Below, one piece after another: positions 1-7,386 of a stretch of 13,408 nt of DNA. Positions within the stretch are counted from its first letter, which is position 1; the number at the start of each line of letters is the position of its first letter. The DNA comes from Ruminococcus flavefaciens. Its GTDB lineage: Bacteria > Bacillota > Clostridia > Oscillospirales > Ruminococcaceae. The stretch covers positions 1-13,408 of the forward strand of contig CADBQF010000285.1 in the NCBI GenBank assembly GCA_902796705.1, in the 5' to 3' direction. Position numbers and translations under genes: made by a program. The notes under the pieces are model-generated. The model made no database searches. It was not told the DNA's origin and worked only from the letters and a program-made list of their open reading frames with translations.

Positions 1-278
1 AGGAACAGCTTATGGATATTTTCGTTCATAGCATAGGAAAGGAGCTTTTTCTCCTGTCTGAGTTTAGGTGCGGTATCTGCAAAAAGGCCTATGAACCGTT
101 CTTTCTGTGTTATGATATCTATGCCGTGACTGCTGACTATCTTCCTGACGGCGGAAACAGCCGTCATTTCTTCCGCAGCTTTTTTCTTTTCAGAAAAAAC
201 ACTTTTGCATATAGGGCAGATATCGAGTTTCTGTCCGGGCTTTTCTATCCATTCAAATCCGCACGAATCGCATTTCAT
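1..278 (-). CDS. Zinc-ribbon/helical-domain protein, paralog of the upstream MORN proteins (3' end outside window)
   Basis: Partial gene: the start is present and the reading frame runs off the left edge after 92 complete codons. The protein starts MKCDSCGFEW and has cysteines at 3, 6, 21 and 24 (CxxC...CPxC), a treble-clef or zinc-ribbon pattern, one residue tighter between the pairs than in its paralogs. Residues about 38-92 form the helical domain shared with the next three genes, with the same core (ITQKERFIGLF, then APKL, then EKKLL). The ATG at 276-278 is preceded by GGAGGA at about 284-289. It lies 27 bases after the stop of the previous gene on the same strand and is probably in the same operon. 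MORN repeats would be expected downstream from the paralogs but are not visible here. The molecular function is unknown; cytosolic location is inferred from the absence of a signal peptide. Confidence 0.85.
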   Translation of the reverse strand, partial: MKCDSCGFEWIEKPGQKLDICPICKSVFSEKKKAAEEMTAVSAVRKIVSSHGIDIITQKERFIGLFADTAPKLRQEKKLLSYAMNENIHKLF

Positions 279-305
279 AGCTGTTCCTCCAGTTGATATC
301 CGGTA

Positions 306-1457
306 TCAGATGAATTTGCCTAAAATGCTCGTTGTCTTGAATTCATCGTTCTCCCAGACACCTTTTTTGACTTTTCCGTTATGAGTGAACGAACCTACGC
401 CGTGGCGGTCGTCCTGATTCCATTCGCCCTCATATTTATCGCCGTTTTTGTAATACATTATACCCTGACCGTAACGCTTGTTGAGCCGCCAGCTTCCGTC
501 GTAGTTATCGCCGTTGATGTAGAACATCCTGCCGTATCCGCTCTGTGAGCCGTTCTTGAAATTGCCGGTGTAGATGTCACCGTTCCTGAATTCCATTTTG
601 CCCATTCCGTCGAGGTCGTCGTTTTTCCATTCGCCCTCATAGACATTCCCGTTGGAATATCTCATGATGCCCTTGCCGGAGCGTTCGCCATTTTTCCAGC
701 TTCCGTCATAGACATCGCCGCCGGAATACTTCATGACGCCTTTTCCGGAGCGTTTTCCGTTTTTCCAGCCGCCCTCGTAAACATCTCCGGAGGGATATTT
801 CATGATGCCTTTTCCTGTACGCTGACCGTTTTTCCATTCGCCCTCGTAGACATTCCCGTCAGGATATGTCATAGTGCCGTTTCCGTGCGGCAGACCGGCG
901 GAATTCTTTTCTCCGGAATATTCAGCACCTTTCGGGAGGATATTGTCCGGGATATTTTTTTCAGCCGGAGCAGTTTTTTCCGGAGCTTTCACAGTTTCGG
1001 CAGATTTTTCTTTTTCAGCGGGAGCAGGGGAGACAGCTTTTTCCTGTATAGCTTCGTTCCAGCCGAGAGCTTCGGATAAAATGCCGATAAGTCTGTCTAC
1101 AGCCTCAGAAGTGAGCAGTCCTTCAAGCTCAGCTTTTACCTCTGAGATCACCGCATTGTTCTCCTTATCGCCATAGATGATGAAATGGCGAAGGGCATCT
1201 CCTGCGGCTGCCATAGCGAGCAGCTTTCGTTCATATGTCAGTTTAGGGGCGAGAGCATTGAAGCGTTCTATGAATCTTGTATGCTGTGTCAGTATATCTA
1301 TGCCGTACTGTTTTATGATCGTCCCTACAGCTTTTCCGGCGGAGATATCGTCCGTATCCGCCTTGATGCCGAGAGATGCCTTGCATACAGGACAATTTGT
1401 GAAATTATCTTTTCCGGGGCGGTCTACCCATTCAAATCCGCATGACTGACATTTCAT
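306..1457 (-). CDS. Zinc-ribbon MORN-repeat protein, 383 aa
   Basis: Residues 1-25 hold the zinc ribbon (Cys3, Cys6, Cys22, Cys25). Residues about 40-134 hold the conserved helical region (core RFIERFNALAPKL, then ERKLL, ending at ALGW). Residues about 138-172 are a linker rich in Ala, Pro, Glu and Lys. From about residue 180 to 360 there are about eight MORN repeats of 23 residues, consensus-like VYEGEWKNG..-GKG-M-Y-NGD. The protein ends in a tail, WENDEF...GKFI, that resembles the ends of its two complete paralogs. There is no signal peptide or membrane helix, so it is probably cytosolic. In known families MORN arrays form beta-hairpin solenoids that mediate dimerisation or lipid/protein contact; the role here is not known. 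The start is ATG at 1455-1457 with GGAGGT at 1464-1469. It sits 18 bases after the stop of the 772-aa paralog. Confidence 0.93.
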   Translation of the reverse strand: MKCQSCGFEWVDRPGKDNFTNCPVCKASLGIKADTDDISAGKAVGTIIKQYGIDILTQHTRFIERFNALAPKLTYERKLLAMAAAGDALRHFIIYGDKENNAVISEVKAELEGLLTSEAVDRLIGILSEALGWNEAIQEKAVSPAPAEKEKSAETVKAPEKTAPAEKNIPDNILPKGAEYSGEKNSAGLPHGNGTMTYPDGNVYEGEWKNGQRTGKGIMKYPSGDVYEGGWKNGKRSGKGVMKYSGGDVYDGSWKNGERSGKGIMRYSNGNVYEGEWKNDDLDGMGKMEFRNGDIYTGNFKNGSQSGYGRMFYINGDNYDGSWRLNKRYGQGIMYYKNGDKYEGEWNQDDRHGVGSFTHNGKVKKGVWENDEFKTTSILGKFI

Positions 1458-1475
1458 GTATATACCTCCAGTTTA

Positions 1476-3794
1476 TCAGAATAATTTGAAAATGGACTGA
1501 AATTCATCGAATTTCCATGTTCCCGTCTTGCTTTTTCCGTTCTTTTTATAAAGAGTCCCGTTTCCGTGCCGTCTGTTGTATTTCCATTCTCCGTCGTATA
1601 TCTCACCGTTTGCGTAGACCATTCTGCCTTTTCCGGAGCGTTCGCCGTTTTCCCATTCGCCGGTGTAAACGCTGCCGTTGGGGTAGTGCATAGTACCCTT
1701 GCCCTCATAATGTCCGTTTTTCCATTCGCCGTCATAGAAGCTGCCGTCAGGAAAAGTTTCTTTTCCCTTGCCTGTACGACTGCCGGAGTTCCAGTATCCG
1801 TCGTAAACAGAGCCGTTTTTGTAAGTCATTACCCCTTTTCCGGACTGGACATCGTTATGCCAGTTACCGTCGTAGGAAGTGCCGTTGGAATAGAGGATCT
1901 TTCCCTTTCCATAACGCTTATCGTCGTTCCAGCCGCCTTCGTAGATATCACCGTTGTCATAGTACATTTTTCCGAAGCCGCTGCGTTTGCCGTATTTTAT
2001 ATCTCCGGAGTATTTACCGTTCAGGAATCGGATAATTTTCTGGCTGTCGGAATTTTTCAGCATACCGTTTTCAAATATGCCTGATTCTTTTCTGCCGTCA
2101 GCATAGGTGAGAGTGCCTTTTCCGTTGTAGATGCCGTATTTCCATTCGCCCTCGTATATACGTCCGTCGCCGTATGTCATTCTGCCGTATCCGTTGCGTG
2201 AGCCGTACTTCCAGTCTCCGTCATAAATATCACCGTTTGAATATCTCATCCTGCCTTTGCCGGACGGCGTGGCATCTTCCCACTGGCCAGTATAAAAATC
2301 GCCGTTTTTATAGTGCATCCTGCCTCTTCCGTGACGCTTGCCGTCTTTGAATTCACCGTAATATGTGCCGTTGCTGAATTCTCTTTTCTCTTTTGCAGTG
2401 CTGTTATCAAGCGATGAAAAAGTGCTGTCCAGAAGCTTGCCGTCTGACCATTTGCCGCTCGACTGTTTTCCGTCCCCGTAGGTGATAGTTCCCTGACCGT
2501 TACGCATATCGTCCGACCATTCGCCCACATATTTGCAGCCGTCGTGATATTCCATGACACCGTGTCCGGAGCGTTTTCCGTTTTGCCATTTGCCGGTATA
2601 GATATCATTGTTTTTGTAGAACATAGTTCCTTTTCCGTGCGGTAAGGAATCCTTTATTTCGCCTGAATATCTTCCGTCCGGCAGGTCCAGAGTATGTTTT
2701 CCGGAAAGCGGCATACCGTTCTTCCAGTTGCCCTCGAATACATTGCCGTTTGCGTAGGTCATTTTTCCGTATCCTGTTCGTGAACCGAATTTCCATTCGC
2801 CCTCATAGACAGAACCGTCGGCATATTTCATCTTACCTTTTCCGGACTGTGCATCTTCTGACCATTCGCCGTCGTAAACATCGCCGTTATTGTAACGCAT
2901 GATGCCTTTTCCGTGACGCTTTGAATCCTTGATATCGCCTGTATAAGAGCCGTTGCTGAGCTTTAACGTTCTGTTCTGGGGCATAGTATCCTGAACAGCT
3001 TTTCCGTCAATCCATTCACAGGTGAATGAGCTTCCGTCCGGGAAAGTCATAGTACCTTTTCCGTTGGGGAGATCGTTTTCCCATATACCCTCAAATATCT
3101 TTCCGTCCGAAAAGACTTTCTTTCCAATGCCTGACCGCTTGTCATCTGACCAGTTTCCGGAATATGACGAACCGTCAGTATATTTCATAATGCCCTGACC
3201 GTTCCTGCTGTTGTCTTTCCATTCGCCGTCGTAGACATCGCCGTTGGAATACTTCATCACGCCTTTTCCGTGCTTTTTGGTGCCTTGCATCTCGCCTGTG
3301 TATTCGCCGTTGTAGAAGATCTCAGTGCGGATATTTCCGGAGGAATTCTTTTCGGGAAGGTTATTTTCAGCCGGAGCGATATCTATCTCATTATCCCAGC
3401 CGAAAGCTTTGGTGAATATCTCAAGTATCTTTACAGCCGAATCCCTGTTGAGGACTTCTGTGAGCGTTTTTCCGGCTTTACGCAGAGAATCCTCACGCTG
3501 ATCGTCTTTGCATCTGATAAAGAAATTCTGTATATTCTCCGCAAAAGCATGGAGGAGAAGCCGCTTTTCATGTGAAAGCTTGGGTGCGATATCCCCGAAA
3601 AGACCGATAAACCGTTCTTTCTGCTGCAAGATGCCCATACCGTATCTGTTGATTATCTCCTTTACAGCATCAGCCGCAGTAAGGTCTGTACTGACCGGCT
3701 TTTCTGTAAGCTGTCTGCCGCAGAACGGGCATTTCGTCTGGTTGGAGAAGTCAGGACTTGCTTTCCACTCCGAGCCGCATGAATTACATTTCAT
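1476..3794 (-). CDS. Large zinc-ribbon MORN-repeat protein, 772 aa, with block super-repeat
   Basis: Residues 1-25 carry the zinc ribbon (Cys3, Cys6, Cys22, Cys25) and about 40-133 the helical domain (core QQKERFIGLFGDIAPKL, ending FTKAFGW). A short linker leads into about 25 MORN or degenerate MORN units from residue 161 to about 760. These fall into five blocks opening near residues 165, 284, 376, 479 and 595; each block opens with a Y-[ST/Y]-G-[ED]-x-K-like unit and the first four close with a repeat that loses the consensus. The protein ends WKFDEFQSIFKLF. An in-frame ATG two codons upstream (3798-3800) touches the GAGGT of the ribosome binding site directly. I prefer the ATG at 3792-3794, which gives six bases of spacing and an MKC start like the paralogs. 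No signal peptide or membrane helix is seen. Function unknown; a long binding scaffold is a reasonable inference. Confidence 0.93.
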   Translation of the reverse strand: MKCNSCGSEWKASPDFSNQTKCPFCGRQLTEKPVSTDLTAADAVKEIINRYGMGILQQKERFIGLFGDIAPKLSHEKRLLLHAFAENIQNFFIRCKDDQREDSLRKAGKTLTEVLNRDSAVKILEIFTKAFGWDNEIDIAPAENNLPEKNSSGNIRTEIFYNGEYTGEMQGTKKHGKGVMKYSNGDVYDGEWKDNSRNGQGIMKYTDGSSYSGNWSDDKRSGIGKKVFSDGKIFEGIWENDLPNGKGTMTFPDGSSFTCEWIDGKAVQDTMPQNRTLKLSNGSYTGDIKDSKRHGKGIMRYNNGDVYDGEWSEDAQSGKGKMKYADGSVYEGEWKFGSRTGYGKMTYANGNVFEGNWKNGMPLSGKHTLDLPDGRYSGEIKDSLPHGKGTMFYKNNDIYTGKWQNGKRSGHGVMEYHDGCKYVGEWSDDMRNGQGTITYGDGKQSSGKWSDGKLLDSTFSSLDNSTAKEKREFSNGTYYGEFKDGKRHGRGRMHYKNGDFYTGQWEDATPSGKGRMRYSNGDIYDGDWKYGSRNGYGRMTYGDGRIYEGEWKYGIYNGKGTLTYADGRKESGIFENGMLKNSDSQKIIRFLNGKYSGDIKYGKRSGFGKMYYDNGDIYEGGWNDDKRYGKGKILYSNGTSYDGNWHNDVQSGKGVMTYKNGSVYDGYWNSGSRTGKGKETFPDGSFYDGEWKNGHYEGKGTMHYPNGSVYTGEWENGERSGKGRMVYANGEIYDGEWKYNRRHGNGTLYKKNGKSKTGTWKFDEFQSIFKLF
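1515..3314 (-). repeat. MORN-coding tandem repeat array (about 69-base period)
   Basis: These bases encode residues 161-760 of the 772-aa protein as consecutive units of mostly 23 codons. The units are diverged at the DNA level but keep the Tyr/Phe-x-Gly-x-Trp and Gly-x-Gly positions. Degenerate, longer connector units occur around residues 257-281, 351-374, 443-475 and 567-592 and divide the array into five blocks. This is a coding repeat, not a CRISPR or a non-coding satellite. Confidence 0.9.
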
Positions 3795-3811
3795 AGTCAT
3801 ACCTCAGTTTA

Positions 3812-5368
3812 TCATGATCTGTTGAAAAGATTTTTGAAAAAGCAGAAACTTCCGTTTTTCCATTCGCCTGTCTTTGTTTTACCGTTCGGATAGTGCATTG
3901 TTCCCTGCCCGTGAGGTTTTAGATCGTCCCATTCGCCTTCGTAAACATTGCCGTTGGGGTAAGTGATCTTTCCTTTGCCTTTTTTTTGCACCAATTGAGA
4001 AGTATCCCATTCGCCGTCGTATATTGTAATAGCCTTATCGTAAACATATTTCAGTTTTCCCTTAGTCAGCTTTCCGTCTTTGAAAGTTCCCGCATAGGTA
4101 TATGAATAATGTCTCATATAACCAGTTATTGTATTATAGCCGTATTCAATGCCGGTGTCGTATCCTGAATATTCATACATACCATATCCACTAAGCTTAT
4201 CGTCTTTCCATTCGCCCTCATAGGAATACTTTATATTATTGTCCGAATATGACATTTTACCCTGTCCGCAGCGTTTATAGTTATCCCATTCGCCATAATA
4301 ATACCTGTTATCAGCGGTATAGTGTATACTTCCGTTCCCTTTTGTATATCCTCTCCATGTACCGGAAAAGATGTTCCCAGAATGTTGAGAAGTACCGCTT
4401 CCGTAAGGAATGTCTTTTGTCCAGCCGCCCTCATAATAATCTCCATTTTTATAGATCAGTTTTCCATTTCCCCAACGTTTGCCGCCTCTCCATTCGCCGT
4501 CATAGATCTCACCGCTTTGATATTTTGCTCTGCCTTTTCCGTGCGGCTGACCTTTTGCATTTACTTCGCCTGTATAAGTGAAGTCATTGATTTTTCTGTC
4601 GGTAACATATTTTTCAACTGGCGGTGCGGGAACAGGTTTGGGTGAAGGCTGCGGCGAAGGAACAGACTTGGCAGGTGTTTTCTTTGTGGTTTGGGTTTGG
4701 GGAGCGTTCTTTGACTTGGCAGGAGTCTTCTTTGTGGTTTGGGTTGTGGAAACACTTTCTGATTTTGCAGGCGTTTTCTTTGGTGTTTTTGTTTTGGAAG
4801 CCGTCTTTTTGCTGCTGTCCGCTACGCTTTTTTGAGATTCTGAAATTACTTCCTTACTCTTTTTTATGTAAATATGAAGAAGCTGATAATAAAGCTTTGC
4901 ACGCAGAGCAAAGAGTTCCTGCGAAGAAGTGATATCACCGCCTTCATTTTCCGCTGAGGGAGCTGAGTTCCATTCAAAAGCTTCAGTAAAAATACCGATT
5001 ATCTTATCCACAGAAGCATCGTTCATCATTTCAGAAAGAATGTACCTTACACGCTTTAAAACGTCAGGACGTTCGCTTTCTTCACATTTTATGAAGAATT
5101 TAGCGATGTTTTCATTGAGAGCATATGTGAGCAGTTTTTTCTCCTGTACAAGCTTCGGGGCAAAATCACTGAAAAGTCCTAAGAATCGCTCTTTTTGCAG
5201 GATAATGTCACTTCCGTATCCCCGGAATATCTCCTTTACTGCCTGCTCAGCGGTAAGCTCTGTATCAGGAGAAGCCGCCGCAAGCGATATCCCGCAGAAC
5301 GGACAAACCGTCTGTTCTGAAAAACGTGGACTTGCTTTCCACTCCGAGCCGCATGAAAAACACCGCAT
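3812..5368 (-). CDS. Zinc-ribbon MORN-repeat protein with Lys/Pro-rich KKTPAK linker, 518 aa
   Basis: First gene of the paralog cluster. Residues 1-25 hold the zinc ribbon (Cys3, Cys6, Cys22, Cys25) and about 40-133 the helical domain (QKERFLGLFSDFAPKL, ending FTEAFEW). Residues about 150-175 are a predicted helix (ELFALRAKLYYQLLHIYIKK). Residues about 185-252 form a basic, Pro-rich linker with three 16-residue repeats containing KKTPAK. From about 264 to 500 there are roughly nine MORN units; several in the middle (about 375-450) are irregular, long and tyrosine-rich, while the last two are canonical. The tail FCFFKNLFNRS is aromatic like those of its paralogs. ATG at 5366-5368 follows AGGAGG at 5375-5380. 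It lies 47 bases after pgcA on the same strand, with a hairpin between. It is likely cytosolic. The function is unknown; the basic linker could contact nucleic acid, polyphosphate or acidic membranes (inference). Confidence 0.93.
   Translation of the reverse strand: MRCFSCGSEWKASPRFSEQTVCPFCGISLAAASPDTELTAEQAVKEIFRGYGSDIILQKERFLGLFSDFAPKLVQEKKLLTYALNENIAKFFIKCEESERPDVLKRVRYILSEMMNDASVDKIIGIFTEAFEWNSAPSAENEGGDITSSQELFALRAKLYYQLLHIYIKKSKEVISESQKSVADSSKKTASKTKTPKKTPAKSESVSTTQTTKKTPAKSKNAPQTQTTKKTPAKSVPSPQPSPKPVPAPPVEKYVTDRKINDFTYTGEVNAKGQPHGKGRAKYQSGEIYDGEWRGGKRWGNGKLIYKNGDYYEGGWTKDIPYGSGTSQHSGNIFSGTWRGYTKGNGSIHYTADNRYYYGEWDNYKRCGQGKMSYSDNNIKYSYEGEWKDDKLSGYGMYEYSGYDTGIEYGYNTITGYMRHYSYTYAGTFKDGKLTKGKLKYVYDKAITIYDGEWDTSQLVQKKGKGKITYPNGNVYEGEWDDLKPHGQGTMHYPNGKTKTGEWKNGSFCFFKNLFNRS
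4643..4786 (-). repeat. Three 48-base tandem repeats encoding KKTPAK units
   Basis: Residues 195-242 of the 518-aa protein are three 16-residue units (48 bases each), each containing KKTPAKS. On the plus strand the repeated core reads like ACTTGGCAGG, then TCTTTGTGGTTTGGGT in two of the three copies; the third copy is more diverged. The composition resembles histone H1-like basic tails, an analogy only. Confidence 0.85.
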
Positions 5369-5384
5369 ATTTTACCTCCTATGG

Positions 5385-5408
5385 AAAAGGGCGAACCGGA
5401 GTCCGCCC
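5385..5408 (-). terminator. Modest intrinsic terminator after pgcA
   Basis: On the minus strand the sequence GGGCGGA-CTCCGG-TTCGCCC can form a seven-pair stem (one G-U) with a six-base loop, followed by TTTTCC. It lies 7 bases past the pgcA stop and just before the ribosome binding site of the first MORN gene. The short U run suggests partial termination, so some read-through into the MORN genes is likely. Confidence 0.5.
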
Positions 5409-5415
5409 AGAAAAA

Positions 5416-7131
5416 TTATTCAAATATCTTTGTAAAGTCGCCTGCCAGCTTAGCTTCGAGCACCTCGGCATCAGCGTGTGTAGGCTGCTTTGCAGTGAAG
5501 TAAGTCTTGATCTTAGGTTCAGTGCCTGACGGACGGACGATCACCTTTGAACCGCCCTCAAGGAAGAACGCAAGGACGTTCGACTTAGGAAGAGTTATCT
5601 GTGTCTCCTGACCTGTTGTGAGGTCACGGGAAATACTTGCATCGTAGTCGTCAAATCTTACAACTTTGAGACCGCCGATCTCTGTCGGGTGGGCAGTGCG
5701 GAGAGAAGTCATGAGGTCTTTCATCTTTGTCATGCCGCTCTCGCCTGCGAATTCAAAGCTGTGGAGAGTCTGGTGGAAAACACCGTACTTCTTGTACATA
5801 TTCTCTCTTGCTTCGAGGAGCGTGATGCCCTTTGTGCGGTAGTAAGCAGCCATTTCGCAGATGAGCATTGAAGCGTCAACAGCGTCCTTGTCACGTACAT
5901 AAGTGCCTGAGAGGTAGCCGTAGCTCTCTTCAAATCCGAAAATATAGCGGTTCTCTTCGCCGTCAGCTTCGAGAAGACCGATCTGCTCACCGATGAACTT
6001 GAATCCTGTGAGGACTTCTCTTATCTCAACGCCGTATTCCTTGCCGATGAGATTAACTATATCAGTAGTAACGATAGTCTTGACAGCAACAGGTCTTTCG
6101 GGCATAGTGCCGTTTTCAGTTCTCTGCTGGCAGATATATTCGAGGAGCATAGCACCGACTTCATTTCCTGAGAAGAGTGCATATCCGCCCTTTCCGTCCG
6201 GAACAGCGATGCCTACACGGTCGCAGTCGGGATCTGTAGCGAGGAGGAGATCAGGCTTTACTTCATCGCAGTAGCGGAGACCGACTGCAAGAGCCTCACG
6301 TATCTCAGGGTTCGGATAAGGACAGGTCGTGAAGTGTCCGTCCGGGTTCTCCTGTTCTTTTACTACAGTTACATCAGAAATGCCGATCCTGCGGAGGATC
6401 TCACGAACAGGCTTGTTTCCTGTACCGTTAAGGGGAGTGAAAACGACTTTGAGTCCGCTGTCAGCACAGAGTTTTGTATTGATGCCCTCTTTGAGTACGT
6501 TCTCATAGAAAGCATCGATAACGTCCTGACCGATGAAAGTGATATTGCCCTTTGCAACTTCCTCATCGAATACAGCGTGCTTTACGCCGTTGAATATATC
6601 GAGCGAATTGATCTTGCTCAGGATTATCTCAGCACCTCTGAGAGTTATCTGGCAGCCGTCCTCGCCGTATACCTTGTAGCCGTTGTACTTGGCAGGGTTG
6701 TGGCTGGCAGTTACCATGATACCGCCCTGGCATCTGAGCTGACGTACAGCGAAGGAGAGCATGGGGGTGGGCATGAGTTCGGTATAGATATGTACCTTTA
6801 TGCCGTTTGCAGCGAGTACCTCAGCAGCAGCCTTTGAGAAAACGTCCGACTTGATGCGGCTGTCGAAGGAGATAGCAACTGACGGTGAGTCATACTCCTG
6901 GTTGAGATAATCTGCGAATCCCTGTGTAGCACGTCTGACGGTATATATATTCATGCGGTTCGTACCGGCACCGATAACGCCTCTGAGACCGCCTGTACCG
7001 AATTCAAGGTCACGGTAGAATCTGTCGTTTATCTCTTCTGCATCACCTTTTATATTGACAAGTTCTTCTTTAAGATCGGGATCTTCTTTTGCGTTCTCGA
7101 TCCACAGATCATAAAGTTCGGTAACGTTCAT
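5416..7131 (-). CDS. pgcA: Alpha-phosphoglucomutase / phosphohexomutase family, 571 aa
   Basis: Converts glucose-1-phosphate and glucose-6-phosphate through a glucose-1,6-bisphosphate intermediate, feeding glycolysis, glycogen metabolism or UDP-glucose synthesis; cytosolic. All signature loops of the alpha-D-phosphohexomutase family are present in order: the FGTGGLRG substrate loop (44-51), the catalytic phosphoserine motif TASHNP (141-146, Ser143), the metal loop DPDCDR (300-305), the sugar-recognition loop GFEESYGY (399-406), and the phosphate loop RPSGTEPK (533-540). The length fits the long Firmicutes PgcA-type enzymes. The GFEES loop fits glucomutase activity, although some activity on mannose phosphates cannot be excluded. 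The ATG at 7129-7131 follows AGGAGG at 7139-7144 with 7-base spacing. It has its own promoter and follows the PFK gene's terminator, so it is probably a separate unit from PFK. Confidence 0.96.
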   Translation of the reverse strand: MNVTELYDLWIENAKEDPDLKEELVNIKGDAEEINDRFYRDLEFGTGGLRGVIGAGTNRMNIYTVRRATQGFADYLNQEYDSPSVAISFDSRIKSDVFSKAAAEVLAANGIKVHIYTELMPTPMLSFAVRQLRCQGGIMVTASHNPAKYNGYKVYGEDGCQITLRGAEIILSKINSLDIFNGVKHAVFDEEVAKGNITFIGQDVIDAFYENVLKEGINTKLCADSGLKVVFTPLNGTGNKPVREILRRIGISDVTVVKEQENPDGHFTTCPYPNPEIREALAVGLRYCDEVKPDLLLATDPDCDRVGIAVPDGKGGYALFSGNEVGAMLLEYICQQRTENGTMPERPVAVKTIVTTDIVNLIGKEYGVEIREVLTGFKFIGEQIGLLEADGEENRYIFGFEESYGYLSGTYVRDKDAVDASMLICEMAAYYRTKGITLLEARENMYKKYGVFHQTLHSFEFAGESGMTKMKDLMTSLRTAHPTEIGGLKVVRFDDYDASISRDLTTGQETQITLPKSNVLAFFLEGGSKVIVRPSGTEPKIKTYFTAKQPTHADAEVLEAKLAGDFTKIFE

Positions 7132-7161
7132 AAAAAAACCTCCTAAAAAGAAATCAAATAA

Positions 7162-7190
7162 ATTATAGCATATTTTTTCAGATTTGAAAA
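7162..7190 (-). promoter_or_regulatory. Promoter of pgcA (extended -10)
   Basis: On the minus strand TGCTATAAT lies at 7162-7170, a perfect -10 with the TGn extension. TTTTCA at 7185-7190 is a four-of-six -35 with a 17-base spacer. The predicted start near 7154 leaves a leader of about 23 bases containing only the ribosome binding site. Confidence 0.75.
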
Positions 7191-7260
7191 GGGTATTTTA
7201 AGCTCTGACAAATAATTTTTTGTTTTAATAATAAATTTTTGCCGGAATATCGTGCATCTG

Positions 7261-7305
7261 CACAAAAATAGCGGCCTCCGTTGACAGATAGTCTGCGGAG
7301 ACCGC
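7261..7305 (-). terminator. Strong intrinsic terminator of the phosphofructokinase gene
   Basis: Arms 7271-7280 and 7296-7305 form a ten-pair stem on the minus strand (GCGGTCTCCG with CGGAGGCCGC), followed by TATTTTTG. The one non-Watson-Crick position is G-U in minus-strand RNA but C-A in plus-strand RNA, which fixes the strand. The PFK 3' untranslated region before it is about 80 bases and includes two further small hairpins: TCAGAT-GAAG-ATCTGA at 7351-7366, and a short ACGGTA/TACCGT inverted repeat at 7322-7335. Confidence 0.85.
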
Positions 7306-7386
7306 TGAGAATTTGTTTTGAACGGTAAATACCGTAAGTTCTCCGCCTTTTCAGATCTTCATCTGACTGCTTTTATGATATGCCTT

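Noticed and set aside
12..296. 94-codon plus-strand open frame at the left edge
   Set aside because: It is the antisense of the partial zinc-ribbon gene, whose start, ribosome binding site and paralogy fix the minus strand.
1566..2084. 172-codon plus-strand open frame inside the MORN array
   Set aside because: It is the antisense shadow of the 69-base coding repeat, explains no conserved motif and has no convincing ribosome binding site.
1476..3794. Regular repeats with about 69-base period, considered as a CRISPR array
   Set aside because: The period is maintained at codon level with MORN residues conserved and no constant repeat/unique spacer pattern; it is a protein-coding array.
6334..6837. 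167-codon plus-strand open frame opposite pgcA
   Set aside because: It lies wholly opposite a strongly supported enzyme gene, has no ribosome binding site and no recognisable domain; codon-bias shadow.
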